Source of the DNA: Diphasiastrum complanatum
Lineage: Eukaryota; Streptophyta; Lycopodiopsida; Lycopodiales; Lycopodiaceae
Assembly (NCBI GenBank): GCA_029204225.1
Contig: CM055108.1
Span: 19,944,773 to 20,008,772, forward strand
DNA: 64,000 bases
Direction: 5' to 3'
The position numbers and the translations under genes were made by a program. Below the pieces are notes generated by a model that did no database searches, was not told where the DNA came from, and was given only the letters and a program-made list of their open reading frames with translations. Positions 1 through 11,103 of this stretch are shown here, piece after piece. Position 1 is the first letter of the stretch. The number at the start of each line of letters is the position of its first letter.

Positions 1-850
1 GCACTTACGTAAAAGCCAACTCAGAAACGTAACAACCTTAACAATTCAGACTTAAGAAAACTGGAATCCCGACCAACCCGAAAGCCAACTCAGAATCCAT
101 CCCCAAAAGGTAACCAAAGGCAAAGACAAGCCACACATGAAACCCAAGGCATAGTGGTCGCAAAATTGACCAATTGGCATAGCAGCAAGCCCCATGTCGA
201 TGACAAGGTCCCTTAGGCACGAGCGACGTAAAAAGGTTGTAGTAAGGGTCCTTCCACTTGGACCAGTCCCGGAGGCGAAACCGAAATGGTAATCATCCCC
301 AAGGATCAAATTTATTAGATTTGGAAGAGGTTACATTCATACATAGACTGACCGGTCTTGGGGCCACCAACACGTGATGGCATTGTGCTTGACTCGTGCT
401 GGTAGAGGGAGCTGAGACCTGGCGACTGGATTCCTGGCGCTGGTTGAGCTGCCCAAGTTTCTGTCTGCCGGACTCCCCCTATAGTTCTGTTGTGATTTGG
501 TGCACCCCCTCTGTTCTGAAACATAGTGCTTTCTGGTAAAGCACGCTTTTTGGGACTTAGGTTTTATTTTGCTGATTAAGCCTGACAAGCCTGGCAAAAT
601 CAGTCTGGCTCCCAGACATGGGTCCCGGGAGCCGTCCTGGTGGCAGAATCAACTTGCTTCCTGACTAGGCCATGACTTGAGCTCCAGAGCTAGCTCATGA
701 CTTGTGACTACTTGACTGGCTCACCACAGGTCGGAGGCTCAGTCCTTGACATTCTAACTTGCTCTGGGACCTTAGGGAGCGTCACCCCTTAGAGTCTTAC
801 AGGGCACGCTGGGTGCACCTGAGTCAGCTTTACAACACTAGCAGACGCGT
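1..850. repeat. dispersed repeat R1, copy a
   Basis: This stretch recurs with moderate divergence at about 57296-58095 in the same orientation, and its last 180 bases recur inverted at 2986-3170. It contains a stretch with a 'gaggttacattcatacatag' core and a 'taaagcacgcttttt' core, which resemble the cores of the LTR-like repeats at 53.7 and 56.6 kb. No reading frame looks real. It is probably the decayed end of an LTR element. The family is not recognised. Confidence 0.7.
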
Positions 851-1199
851 AGTTTTTGTGGCTTGATGCAAATAAGCTTGAAGACACTTAACACAATTTT
901 TGCACATGGTGGACGAGAGATATATTCGCTGAGACAAACTTGGACAATCATGACAATCAAATGAGAAAGGGCCAGCAATAGCAACAATATCTCAAAACAA
1001 GAAAAAGATACAGCCATGCAGATTGATGAAGTGTGAAGATAGGCCTGTCACTCATCACGATATTCCATCTCATACTCAAGCTACTAATCAAATGACAAAA
1101 CAAGTGGTCAATTCTCTACATAGATCTGGAATCTCTCCCAATATGCAACAACAATACTTGTAGTGGATAAAAGGAGATGAAGCAGTGCACGATGAAGAA
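851..1199. other. no gene seen
   Basis: Sequence between the R1 repeat and the gypsy remnant. I see no coding frame, RNA gene or repeat unit here. Confidence 0.5.
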
Positions 1200-2900
1200 T
1201 TGTTTGAAATATGTATGATGTCACTAGGAATCAATCCACAACATTTTCGTGATCACGTTGCACAAGATCTTATTGGATGATTCCGCTTGCCCGTTACCAC
1301 AAGGATGATAAGGTGTGTTGAATCTATGGATGACGAAGAATTCCTCCAATAGGACCTTGATGGTCTCATTGACGAAATGGCTTCTGCGATCGTTGACTAT
1401 CTCTACTCTACCGGGCATATGAAGCGCACAATGATATTTTCATATAGGAACTTGGTAGTTGTTTGAGAATTAGTTGTTCGCACTGCCTTGGCTTTGACCC
1501 ACATGGTAAGGTATTTATGTGGCCGTGATAATATATCGGACTTGTGAACTTCTTGCGGTAGGATGAATTGACTGATATAGTCCAATCCCCCACTTTTTGA
1601 ATGGTGGCTTGAGCTAGAACTGGATGTAAAAGATCATAGTTCAGCCTTGTGTGGTCTCCTAGCTCTCATGGCACACAAGCACCACATTTCTTCAAGTATT
1701 CATCTGTTATCTTTATGGAATCGTTGGCCACCAGCATCCTGATTGTAGGATCTTGCGAACTGTAATGTCGGATGCAAAATGACCACCACCCATACCTTCA
1801 TAGCGAAATTGAAATAATTTGGGTGGCCTCATGTGGAAGAATACACCTTTGAAGAATACCATCTAGGCCTCTTCGATATAATTGGCCCGCAATCAGCTGA
1901 TAAGGTCTCGCTTTTAGTATCAGTTTTCAACTGTTGCGCCTTGGGTAAAGATTTATCTAGTTGGCCCCACATTAAATATTCAACTATATATGTGGCCCAT
2001 TCAGGTATAGAGTCAATGTAAAACAAGGCAGCGTCAAGTAGCTCATCATCAAGTAGGACATTAGTTTCCCTTCCTTTGATTCGTGACACATGATCTACCA
2101 TATAATGATGCTTTCCCTTGTGACCCACTATTCAAAAAATCAAATTCCATAATAGAAGCAACCATTGAGTGATTCTCCCTGTGTTGCAAGTTTTATTAAT
2201 AAGATATAGCAAGGGTTGATGGTCCGTATAAAAAGCAAAATGTGTGGCCATCAAATAATGCCGAAATTTCTTAATCACATAAATCATAGCCAGTGCCTCT
2301 TGCTCTGTTGTCAAATAATTCATCTCTGAGTCACTGAGCTAGAAAATCTTTTTTTGTGCTCTCCCGGTTGGGTTAAGACAGCTCCCACTGCATACTTTGA
2401 TGCATCCGTATGCACGTGAAACTCTATGGACCAATTGGGCCGACACAATATTGGTGCCGAGACCAATGCGCCTTTAAGTTTTTGGAAAGCCTGTAGGGCT
2501 TCCTTTTGCCCAATGTGGTTTCTTGTGAGTTTGTAGATTGGTCGAGCTAGCGCCAAGTTTAAAATGATAGATTCGCAGTAGTTAGCATGACCCATGAAAT
2601 TATAGATTCCGTGGATCATTTCTGGTAGTGGCAGATTGACAATGATCCTTATCTTTGACAAGTCCGTGGCGATCTAGTGTCTGGATACTATATGGCCAAG
2701 AATTAGGATCATGTTTACCCCAAAAGTGATTGGTGTGTCCAATGTATAGCACTTGGGTGAAGATGTGTTGGGTTCTGGATCTGAATCTGGTTGACAAGCA
2801 TGCCCAACCATACTGTAAAGGGTTGCTTTCCCACGCTGTCCCAATGTGGAGGACGTTGCTCATTTCTTCATAGCCTGCATAGTATATGGGGCTCTTGTGT
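1200..2900 (-). pseudogene. Ty3/gypsy pol remnant (RNase H to integrase)
   Basis: Read on the minus strand, the order is RT end, RNase H, linker and integrase. About 2660-2320 gives the RT thumb and start of RNase H (ARPIYKLT, then HVHTDASKYAVGAVL). About 2323-2132 gives more RNase H (EALAMIYVIKKFRHYL, FYTDHQPLLYL). About 1418-1224 gives the integrase core (SHFVNETIKVLLE, HPCGNGQAESSNKIL). The frames change repeatedly and carry stops, and the RT catalytic core, protease and gag are missing. It is the same family as the remnant at 22.5-24.7 kb, whose integrase reads SHFVNETVKVLLERFFV. It is a dead fragment with no product expected. Confidence 0.85.
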
Positions 2901-2985
2901 TACTGGTTTCGCTTCCACCTTGGCCCATTTAGCCATGAGGCTCTTGGCTTTATAGTGCAATTCGCAGGCAACTCTCCAAGGGATA

Positions 2986-3170
2986 ATGTTATAAAGCTAA
3001 CTCGGGTGCACCCAGTGTGCCCTGTAAGACTCTAAGGGCGACACTCCCATATGGTCCAGAGCAAGTTAGAAAGTCCAAGGACTGAGCCTCCGACCTGTGG
3101 TGAGCCAGTCAAGTAGTCACAAGTCATGAGCTAGCTCTGGAGTTCGAGTCATGGCCTAGTGAGGAGTCAA
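2986..3170. repeat. R1 repeat, inverted partial copy b
   Basis: This is the reverse complement of roughly 660-840: 'tgagccagtcaagtagtcac' here matches 'gtgactacttgactggctca' there. The two arms of about 180 bp enclose the gypsy remnant. They could be two independent insertions in opposite orientation or the result of a rearrangement. Confidence 0.75.
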
Positions 3171-3204
3171 AATTTCTATGTCAATCTAAGGTTTTGCTTT
3201 AATA

Positions 3205-3960
3205 CCAGACACTCATTGGCTGTATGGTTTTTGAGTGCAAAATGAGCACCATATATTTTTTCGGTGAGGGATACTGCAGCTGGTTCTATTATAGTGGATT
3301 TGAAATTGCGCTACACCTCCTTGCAAGGCTTTCAGTTTTCTAGTCAAACTGCTGTCGTCAGTTGTTCCATTTGCTGCTTGTGTAACTTTGTCATTTGCAA
3401 CTCTAGTAAGAGTTAAATCTATGTGTGTCGATATGATCATCACCCAGTTATCATATGTAGAGGGCAAGTTTGAAAGCAATGTCATAATTGCGTCTTGATC
3501 GTCTATGACTGATCCGACAACGACCAATCTGTTGCAAGAGATTCTTAAACTGGTAACGTGACTCTGAAGTGAATCACCAACAAACATCTTGAATGTGAAG
3601 AATTTCCTTCATAGATGTAACTTAGTAGTTACGTCCCTCACATCATATAGTGAGTTTCAGAATGTCCCAAACATCTCTTGACGTTTTAGCTTCAGCTATG
3701 TGTCCAATCTATGTATCTGATATATTGAGGATAATAAGTGCAAAAGCTTAACCATCCTTCGATTTCCACTTTGAGTCGTCGTCTTTAGGTTTTACTTCTG
3801 TACCTGTGACAACATCCCATAATTCGTTGACGATTAGCAAGGTCTTCATTTTAAATCTCCACAAATGATAATTGGATCCATTCAGGTTGTCTGCAATAAG
3901 ACCAGCTTTACTTTGAGAATCCATCTAGAACTTAGTCTGTCGATTGTATCGATGACACTA
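3205..3960 (-). pseudogene. Ty1/copia gag remnant
   Basis: The minus strand starts near 3923 with MDSQSKAGLIADNLNG followed by NYHLWRFKMKTLL, the usual start of a plant copia Gag (UBN2/DUF4219 type). It continues after frame breaks to 3587-3213 with LLSNLPSTYDNWVMII, another Gag hallmark. At least three stops and a frame change separate the two parts. No zinc knuckle, protease or polymerase follows, because the R1b repeat cuts the element off. A primer-binding site and a putative LTR lie directly upstream on the minus strand. Confidence 0.75.
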
Positions 3961-4077
3961 AGATGTAGTAATGCCAACAATAGGAAAATCAATTCTTTGA
4001 TACTGAAAGGTTGAAAAAGAACTGAAGAGTATGATATCAATTTGATATCGCAAAATATATCAAGTATTAGAGGTTTC

Positions 4078-4180
4078 GCTCTGATATTATGTTGGAATCA
4101 GATAAAGAAGTAGTGAAAATTGCTCTGATACCATGTCAGAATCAGATAAAGAAGTAGAGAAAATTGCTCTGATACCATGT
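4078..4180 (-). repeat. tandemly repeated primer-binding site, unit about 44 bp
   Basis: The plus strand carries 'gctctgatattatgt', 'gctctgataccatgt' and again 'gctctgataccatgt' at about 44-bp steps, separated by near-identical 'cagaatcagataaagaagtag'. The reverse complement, TGGTATCAGAGC, is the classical plant copia primer-binding site for initiator tRNA-Met. It is therefore present twice intact and once mutated. Confidence 0.75.
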
Positions 4181-4712
4181 CAAAAAGTGGGTGTTGTGAA
4201 GATAGGTCTAGTTCGAAAAGAAACGAATGTCTAGAAAGAAATCTTTTCATGCATGGTGGAATAAATTATCTTCCTCTTTCACAATGCATGACTACACCTA
4301 TCAATTTCAAACAAAACAATAGTGATAGAAATCACGTTTGATCTTATAGTTATTAACTTTGAAATCGTTAATACTACAGTGATTTACGTAGTCAAACAAT
4401 CAAGCATCGAAAATTATTAGACAAATACTTAGTCGTGAATTGTTTGTGAATTAGTCGCGAAGAAATACAGAAAATGCATACATTTTGAGACGAAGCTGAA
4501 CGCATAAAGGATAGTATTGATTCAAAATGAAACAAAAAATAAATGAGTGCAATAAGTTGTGGATCAAGCCACGTACTCTATGCTATCTCTGGGCGGCTAA
4601 AATGAAAGTTTGAATTAAGTGCAATGCTGATAAGCAGTACTGCAATAGCAATTTCTAAAACAACTCTAAGAAGTGAGCTAGAATGCTTAGAAGCGTTCAA
4701 GCTCGCATGCTT

Positions 4713-4770
<58 letters not shown>

Positions 4771-5142
4771 AATTATTTAAAAACTTCTTCTGATAACTTC
4801 AACTTCTGATGATTCTGATAATGAAACTGTATGAATATGGACAGCTATTTATACTTAGATATTAGCGTCATCATTGCGATCGGCCAGTTGGCTAGTGATC
4901 CACTGGCATCCATCTAGTCCTTGTCATTGATTGCCGATAAGCGTGAAATTGGCCGTAAACGGTCTGTCTGCATAAATGAACCAAAATTGTAGCTCTGTAG
5001 AAATATACTAAAAACCATCCACATGCGACATTGTCGCGAAAAAGCAACAGTGTTGGGTTTTTCGAGAAAAATGTGAAAAAGATGAATGTGCCCTTAAATC
5101 TCATTTAGGGTTGTCCCACACTTTGCTAGAGTCATTTCCTTA
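4177..5142 (-). mobile_element. putative 5' LTR of the copia gag remnant
   Basis: It begins TGTCAAAAAGTGG directly next to the primer-binding site. A plausible end is 'ccttaaca' near 5142. The interior holds the (GA)n tract and an A/T-rich TATA-like stretch near 4850. No second LTR copy was found in the window, so the outer boundary is a guess. Confidence 0.45.
4713..4769. repeat. (GA)n microsatellite
   Basis: Nearly perfect GA dinucleotides with one extra G near 4740. The arginine/glutamate-rich reading frame across it is a product of the repeat. Confidence 0.95.
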
Positions 5143-6097
5143 ACATTTGAGGCTCTTTGAAAAAAGCGAAAAATGCGACACTGTGAGTTTACACGAGATT
5201 TCTGTCAAGCAAAATATGTGTAAAAGGCGACATTGCATTTTCAACGGATTTTTGACAGGCGAAAAAGACTACACTATTGTAAACTCCGTGTATTTCTACA
5301 GACTGTGTAAAAACACTTGTAATTTTGCAGACTATAAAAAACATAAAAAATCCACAGAACTGGATAAACAATAGATGAGGATTGTATGACTAAAATTATG
5401 TTAGATTGATATTTCTTATTAGATAGACATTCATGTGGTGTAGCTGCATTTTTGTATTGGAAATTGTTATGTTTGCTTGACAGGTTTGGCAATGTTTATG
5501 GTGGTCTACAGCTCAAGGCTTGCAGTACATGACCTCCTTTGGAGATTCTCAAGCTGAGGGCAATAATCAAGTTAGTTTTCGCGCATTTGCAGATGAGTGA
5601 GTTGCTTTGCAGAAATTGGCATTGTTGACATGGAAGCTTAATCACATATCGCAGGCCAGATCAAGCAGCCGAAGCGTTAATCTGTCAAAGCTTTTTATTG
5701 ACCAATTTCATTGACTTCCCATCAATACGTGCTTTGTCACTCAGAGAACAAACTGGACTCTGCAAGTGACTTTCACAAGATGTTTCCATACCTTACTCTG
5801 GATTCCAGAATCTGTTAAATTTTCAAGTACTAAACCTGTAATCTTCATGCTCAAAAACCTATTGCAGGTTGCATTCCACCATTGGGTGCTTTAGGACTTC
5901 ATCCTAGCTAGGTGATCAGGAAGAAAATGTAAACAAAGAGTTTACATTTTCTTCCTGATCACCTGTATAATCTGATCCTCCTAGAAAGACAAAGAAGTTA
6001 GCTGTAAAATTCCTGATTGTTGTAGTCATCGCCTCGAAATAAATGTGCAATACTAGCAACAAATTCTGGATCCAGCACTGGATTTCTAAGGCACAAT
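5143..6097. other. 3' flank of HHP, no gene recognised
   Basis: No convincing coding frame. The 300 bases next to 6098 probably include the HHP 3' UTR and poly(A) site on the minus strand. The one distinct structure is the hairpin at 5910-5964. Confidence 0.5.
5910..5964. repeat. perfect 24-bp inverted repeat, 7-nt loop
   Basis: Left arm 5910-5933 (aggtgatcaggaagaaaatg, then taaa), spacer 5934-5940 (caaagag), right arm 5941-5964. The arms are exact reverse complements. It lies 134-188 bases beyond the HHP stop codon, so it may be transcribed in that gene's 3' UTR and fold into a hairpin. Confidence 0.85.
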
Positions 6098-7680
6098 CTA
6101 GACCTCACAACCCTTTGAATCTCTCCATTCAAGGTACATCAAGCCTGCCTTGTAGTGTGTATAAGCTCCAGCTATCACTAGCACATGGAAAATCTGGTGG
6201 CTGTGTCCTGCCAGATCAAACCAACCTGGCTTCCATCTCTCAGGAACCCTGGTAGCATAAAATAGAGTCCCAAGTCCATAGAAAAATGCCATTGCTGTCT
6301 CATAAACCAAGGTAGTGATGCATGCAGGCTCATTCCAATGAGCGAAAAGTGCGTGAAGTCCTGGGATTATGCCTGACAATCCCATTCCAAGGAACAAAAA
6401 TGCACGAAATCTTCGATAATTAGAAGCTTGAAAGACGGGAATCAGAGTAACAAGTACTGTTGTCAGTCCGATCAAGCTTATGCCTGTGAGGTAGAACTCT
6501 CTCCACATTTTATCACATAGAAATGTGTAGTAGACAGGAGGGAAAAATGAGGTGGTGATCATGGCAGATATGCCGGCGTAGTCTAGTCGCCATAGAAAGT
6601 ATGAGAGGCGCCTGGAGTGGCAGGACAGGAGATGACAGGCAGTACTGGAGAGCAGACAAAACATGGCACCGCACAGAAATATGAAAAATGGCCATCTAGT
6701 TATGGCAATATCTAGGTTCATGTTAACTAGTACACACCGGTCATCCAGATTGCCTGATGATGCAGTTATAGATATACACCTGCAGCTATTAGCAGTAAAA
6801 GCATCAGTGAAATTATCTTGATGTGGGTAGAAAACATCTGCTCTCGACTGATTGAATTCTATTTCATGGCTTTCGGAATATTTGGATTTAAAAAAAGGCA
6901 AACTGACCTTGAATTTCGACTCGGCAATCGCACCACATTGGGCAATTTTCGTCACCGTGTAAACAGTTAAGCCAAGAAAAAGAAAAAAGCCTATCAAGTG
7001 CCTGTTGATTACAACAAAGACACTTTAATGATCATTCAAGTTTTTCAACTTTGCGACAGCATGCAGTTTCTCCTATGCAAAGACAATACAATAATCAGAT
7101 CATTCTGATTTTTATGCCGCTCACCCTTAGCCGAAGTAATGCTTCAGCAAAGGAAACTCCAACTCGTCAACTCATCATCACAAACTGTGACTCATTCATA
7201 CACAATATATCCTGCATGCACCATTGGTGTCTGAATGCAGATCACCCCATGCATGCTTTGTCACTTACGTCCATATGTTCACAGTCTCATTGTGCAAGCT
7301 GAAGATGCTGAGAAACGCTTCTCTTAGGGGCCAATCTGCCCTGTAATGCCCCACAATATACTCATTATCCTGTAGATAATCTGGCAGAGCCTCGTAATCC
7401 ACCAGCTGGGATAACTTTCTCACCATAGTACAGCTACGGCACTCTCCTCTGATCTCATCAAAACCACTCGTTTCCGCTGCTTTTTCTTCTGATCCAGCAG
7501 CAATATCCCTGCAATCTGTAAACTGCTGTGAAGACCTACAACAGATGCTGCTTATCCATTTTCTCTCGTGATGGCTTCTACATTTTCCCTCATCCGCCAT
7601 AGCTGCTTCCATACCCTTCCTTCCTTTGCCCACTTCACTTTTCATCTCCATCTCCATTTCCACCTCGATCTCTCTCGCCA

Positions 7681-7681
<1 letters not shown>
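6098..7681 (-). CDS. HHP: heptahelical transmembrane protein (PAQR/AdipoR-like)
   Basis: Two exons on the minus strand, 7681-7269 and 7001-6098, give 438 residues. The intron (7002-7268, 267 bp) has GTAAGT and CAACAG sites and splits the codon inside the family signature NIWTHLIGF. An acidic, Met/Glu-rich N-terminal region is followed by LPDYLQDNEYIVGHYR and FLSIFSLHNETVNIWTHL, then seven hydrophobic segments. Conserved landmarks are STACHLLSCHS (first Zn-ligand His), LDYAGISAM, and C-terminal GHSHQIFHVLVIAGAYTHY (second and third His). The family is membrane-embedded with a zinc site. In Arabidopsis, HHP proteins act in hormone, sugar and cold signalling. I chose the ATG at 7681: the longer open frame has no upstream in-frame ATG and runs through a GA repeat. 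The residues between segments 1 and 2 (KYSESHEIEF to VNMNLDIAI) form a longer loop than I expect for the family. It looks functional. Confidence 0.92.

Positions 7682-7682
<1 letters not shown>

Positions 7683-7722
<40 letters not shown>
7683..7722. repeat. (CT)n tract in the HHP 5' UTR
   Basis: On the mRNA strand it is (GA)20 ending just before the ATG. Long CT/GA tracts are common in plant 5' UTRs and core promoters. Its distance from the start codon is under 5 bases, which makes the ATG context largely repeat-derived. Confidence 0.9.
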
Positions 7723-7725
<3 letters not shown>

Positions 7726-7739
7726 ACGTCGTGAGTAGG

Positions 7740-7865
7740 CAAGGACGTAGCTTTTCCAATATGATGATGATGATAGAGGACCCAACAGCCTTTCCTCCAA
7801 AAAAAAATCCATAAGCTTTTATTGAGAACTACACTACAGTGCTCATTCAAGAGCCATATCATTTA
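7740..7865. other. probable HHP promoter and 5' leader region
   Basis: Minus-strand sequence upstream of the GA tract, including the poly(A) run at about 7801-7809 and a TCATCATCAT run. No clear TATA box was found. The promoter must end before the rpl16 repeat block at 7870. Confidence 0.3.
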
Positions 7866-7869
7866 AATG

Positions 7870-8245
7870 ATTGGTGAGTCCTCTCATATTGGTGAGTCCT
7901 CTCATTGAGCCAAGATAGCGCCGAGTTGACATATTGGTGAGTCCTCTCGTTGAGCCACGGTAGCCCATTTCGAATGAAATTTGTCCTTGCACTACACGAG
8001 CAATCCGACCTGCAGGATTTCCTTGTCCTTTTCCCACTCAAACTTTTGTAGGTTTGTGGTAATAGGAATATCTACCAAAACTCTTACCCATATTCGACCA
8101 TTTCTTCGAAATTTTTTGCTTAAAGCACGACGCGCTACTTCAATGGCTTGGTATGAAATAGGACCAGCTTCACAACTTTTAATGCCATATTTTCCAAAAC
8201 GCTGAGTTGAGATATTGGTGAGTTCTCTCATTGAGCCATGGTAAT
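7870..8245. repeat. four copies of a 24-30-bp motif around the rpl16 fragment
   Basis: The motif 'attggtgagtcctctcattg' (then agcc) starts at about 7870, 7887, 7933 and 8214. The last two share a longer context, 'gagttga(c/g)atattggtgag' through 'gagcca(c/t)ggta'. They form direct repeats of about 45 bp (7919-7964 and 8201-8245) that exactly bracket the rpl16 fragment. Confidence 0.8.
7966..8203 (-). pseudogene. rpl16: mitochondrial ribosomal protein L16 fragment (NUMT)
   Basis: The minus strand reads FGKYGIKSCEAG, ISYQAIEVARRALSKKFRRN, GRIWVRVLVDIPIT, then after a one-base frameshift near 8037 MGKGQGNPAGRIARVVQGQI and FEMG. This is the mitochondrial form of L16; the plastid form has a different FGKYGLQ... 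start and core. About 30 N-terminal residues are absent and the C-terminus ends near FEMG. The frameshift and truncation make it a nuclear copy without function. The repeats on both sides suggest how it was captured. Confidence 0.85.
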
Positions 8246-8249
8246 ACCG

Positions 8250-9220
8250 AATAGGAATAGGAATCGAAGTAATAAGCATGGTATGTAGAATAATGAAAAC
8301 AATATCAGGATTGATCTATGGTTGGAGGAAATCTTTGTAAAGTTAGAGTTGAAGAGGACTAGTGCATTGAAAGAAGGAAAAAGTTTGTTGCGAGAGAAAA
8401 AGTTGTGGAAGGGGAGAGATATGGCCATGAGGGCTCAAGATATAGAGTGAATTACTACCAATGAGATTGCATGGAAAAAAATGTGGCTGAATTTTATGGC
8501 AAATAGTGGGCATGATCTCCACCATTCAATCCTATAAGATTGGAGCTAACTATGACCAATAAGATTGATAGGAAAAAATAGATCTTATAAGATTTGAGCT
8601 ATCTATGACCAATGACATTGGTAGGAAAAGATAGGAACATTGACAGTGGATAACAGGCGTGGTCTCCACAATCCAATCATGTAACTAACTATGACCAATA
8701 AGACTACTAGGAAAAAATCAAGGCTGAATTTTATGGTGGATAAAGGGGACAATCTAACTAACAAAAATAAGCATAGCCACATTTTGGAGCAGGATCACGC
8801 TCCCAAGTGTCCCTTGCCCATAACAAAAGGGATTTGGAGCCTAGGTCTTCTTGGAGACATCAAATACTCTGATCCAACTCTCAACTATTGGAGGGGCATG
8901 ACATTTGAAACCTTATTAATTTTTAGTAGCTCATGAGATAGAAGACTACATACGAGCTATGAAGGGCTAACACCTCAACATCGAACACCCATCGACCATT
9001 ATATTTTCAACCCTTTCAACGAAGTCTGAAATGTGTCCTTATGTGGCATGACGCCCCCATGAGTGCCCATACACTTCGGAATCCACCCTCAAACTATACT
9101 AAATGTTAATTCTCAATTATGGACACAATGTATAGTAAAGACCAGATAAAGGATATAACTCAAGGGGGAATGCTCTGACTCAAAAAGGGGAATTAAGGTT
9201 TTTAGTGAGCGTAAAAACGT
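8250..9220. other. no gene seen
   Basis: About 1 kb with short A/T-rich frames only. Around 8455-8700 a loosely repeated phrase ('tatgaccaataagattgata', 'tctatgaccaatgacattgg', 'ctatgaccaataagactact') occurs at roughly 55-100-bp steps. This points to a decayed tandem or duplicated repeat. Confidence 0.45.
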
Positions 9221-11095
9221 GAGCATACAACCATGTTAGCGGGCATTTACAAATCATTTGTGCAGAAAAAATTTGTATCCTCACTTCTTCATGTTGATCC
9301 CACTGCACCAGAGGGCATGACGCCGCCAGAGAACCTGATAGAAGATGATGACACAGGCGTGCAGACCACTCAGGCAACATCACAAGCAGCCCCAACAAGA
9401 GCCACACTATCGGCTGCTCCCACGGACCTCACAATGGCCTACCAAGCCTTGGGCATAATTATCCAAGATGCGGTAGCGGCCAAAACCTCATTGGACAGCC
9501 ACGTATTACAATTGGCCACCAATAACACCCAACTACGAGTCGATATTCTATAGCTCCAGCAAGATCTATTGATCGCTCAGCAACAGGAGAAGGAAGGACA
9601 GAAGGAGATCCTGAAGCTGCAACAACACGAAGATGGCCTTCAACAGTACATCCAAAGCCTCTTCAAAGCAATCATAGATGCTTCTACAAAAGTCCAGGAG
9701 CCTTAAACAGAAGATACCCAATGGCTTGCCCCCCTCCAGGCACAACTACAAATCTATGAGACAAAATATTCGCCTAGGAGTGGAGGTGCAAGCCTTACAA
9801 CACGAGAAGGCCACGTGGTTAGCTCAACTGACACCTGATAATAGGCCACTCACACAGGTAGAAATGAACCCATATCGACATCAGGTGCAGGTTTACAGCC
9901 AAACATTGAACAACTACTAGGCTAAGTTCGACCGCCACCGCGCAAGTGCCAAACAAGAATTGGCCCAAGCAAAGTAAGCTCTAAAGACCTGTCAAAGATT
10001 CATGGAGCAAAAACTCCAACCGGCCCCGATGGTAATTCCAGCGCCACCCTGTATTTGATGTTGCACAGGCCGGCTCTAGCCACAATAAAGACAAACAAGT
10101 AGCGAGGGTGACAAGTCCAGATCACGGCTCAGGTGCGCAAGACCAAGGGCACCAAGACACCACAGGAGCCGATACCCAAGGGCAGGACATGGGCCCAAGA
10201 TCCGAGACAAGCGCAAGCTACCTCTTCCCAAGGCTCCAAATTGATCTCTGCCAGTCGTGCATTCCGAAAGCCAACCTCGATAGAGGATAAAAGCAACTCT
10301 TATCTGGCGCAATTCCCACATGAAAGCTCATGCAGTGGTTGGCAATTGTCTGTCACAGTAATAGAGATCAATTGTTTGTCACATGGCGGTCTGTCACAAT
10401 AAAGGAGTTCAAGGGCAATGAGTTGGCCTACATTCCAACTTTAGGCGCTCAACCAGAGTAGTGGAAAAGACTATCTGAATGAAACCCTCTGGCCATCAGA
10501 TTGTATGTCACCAGTCCCAACCAATTACGAGTTAATGCCCATTACCTCCCCTACCCCCGAAGATCTAAATGGGTGGAGTGTGGGCACCCCCCTAGACAAG
10601 ATTACACTGAACACGAAAAATTGGCCAAGGATCGAATCAGAATATGGGTGAAAAATGGACACAGATGCCAGGAGGGCTCTCATTCCGTTCTCACAACAGT
10701 ATCTCACCTGCCCTGATCCATCAGTCTACGCAGCCGCAACCTATGCCCGGGACTTAGAATTTTTGATGGGAGTCCCCACCAAATGGGACAATTTTTTGCC
10801 AACCATATGTTTTGATCCCAATACCACCCTAGTTTCGAAAAAAATTGAAGACCAACTACCAGTGGCGCAAGTGTAGAATAGAGCAGCCTTACTCGGTGAT
10901 CCTTGGCCAAGTAGATTCCAACAATGGATCGACCAAGCATGGCTTCCCGGTATACATAAGTCTTTCCATACTCCCAAGAACAAGGAAAATCTCATGGAAG
11001 ACGTAACAGGCTATCTCATCCATCAGAGGCACATGAAGAAGACCTCCTATACTAAACTGGCAGAGTGCCGAGTCGAACCGGCACTACTTCAGATC
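9221..11095 (+). pseudogene. gag-like remnant of a gypsy-type element
   Basis: Plus-strand frames broken by stops: 9233-9553 (IYKSFVQKKFV, VDPTAPEGMTPPENLIEDDD, PTDLTMAYQALGIIIQDAV), a Gln-rich coiled-coil-like stretch to about 10000, and 10501-10876 with continuation to 11090 (YARDLEFLMGVPTKWDNFLP). The first segment is clearly homologous to 20046-19699 on the other strand (PTDLTMANQVLGTFIQDV). That copy lies in a gypsy context, so this is a Gag or Gag-adjacent protein. No protease or polymerase is present, and an LTR follows immediately. It may be a non-autonomous, Gag-only element or a deletion product. Confidence 0.6.
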
Positions 11096-11103
11096 GTGGG
11101 TCC

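Noticed and set aside
7682-7759. N-terminal extension of HHP starting at a TTG at 7759
   Set aside because: No in-frame ATG lies upstream, and the extension is a translated GA repeat; the ATG at 7681 is the natural start.
7966-8203. Plastid rpl16 as the source
   Set aside because: The residues (GIKSCEAG, FRRNGRIWVRV) match the mitochondrial form of L16, not the plastid form.
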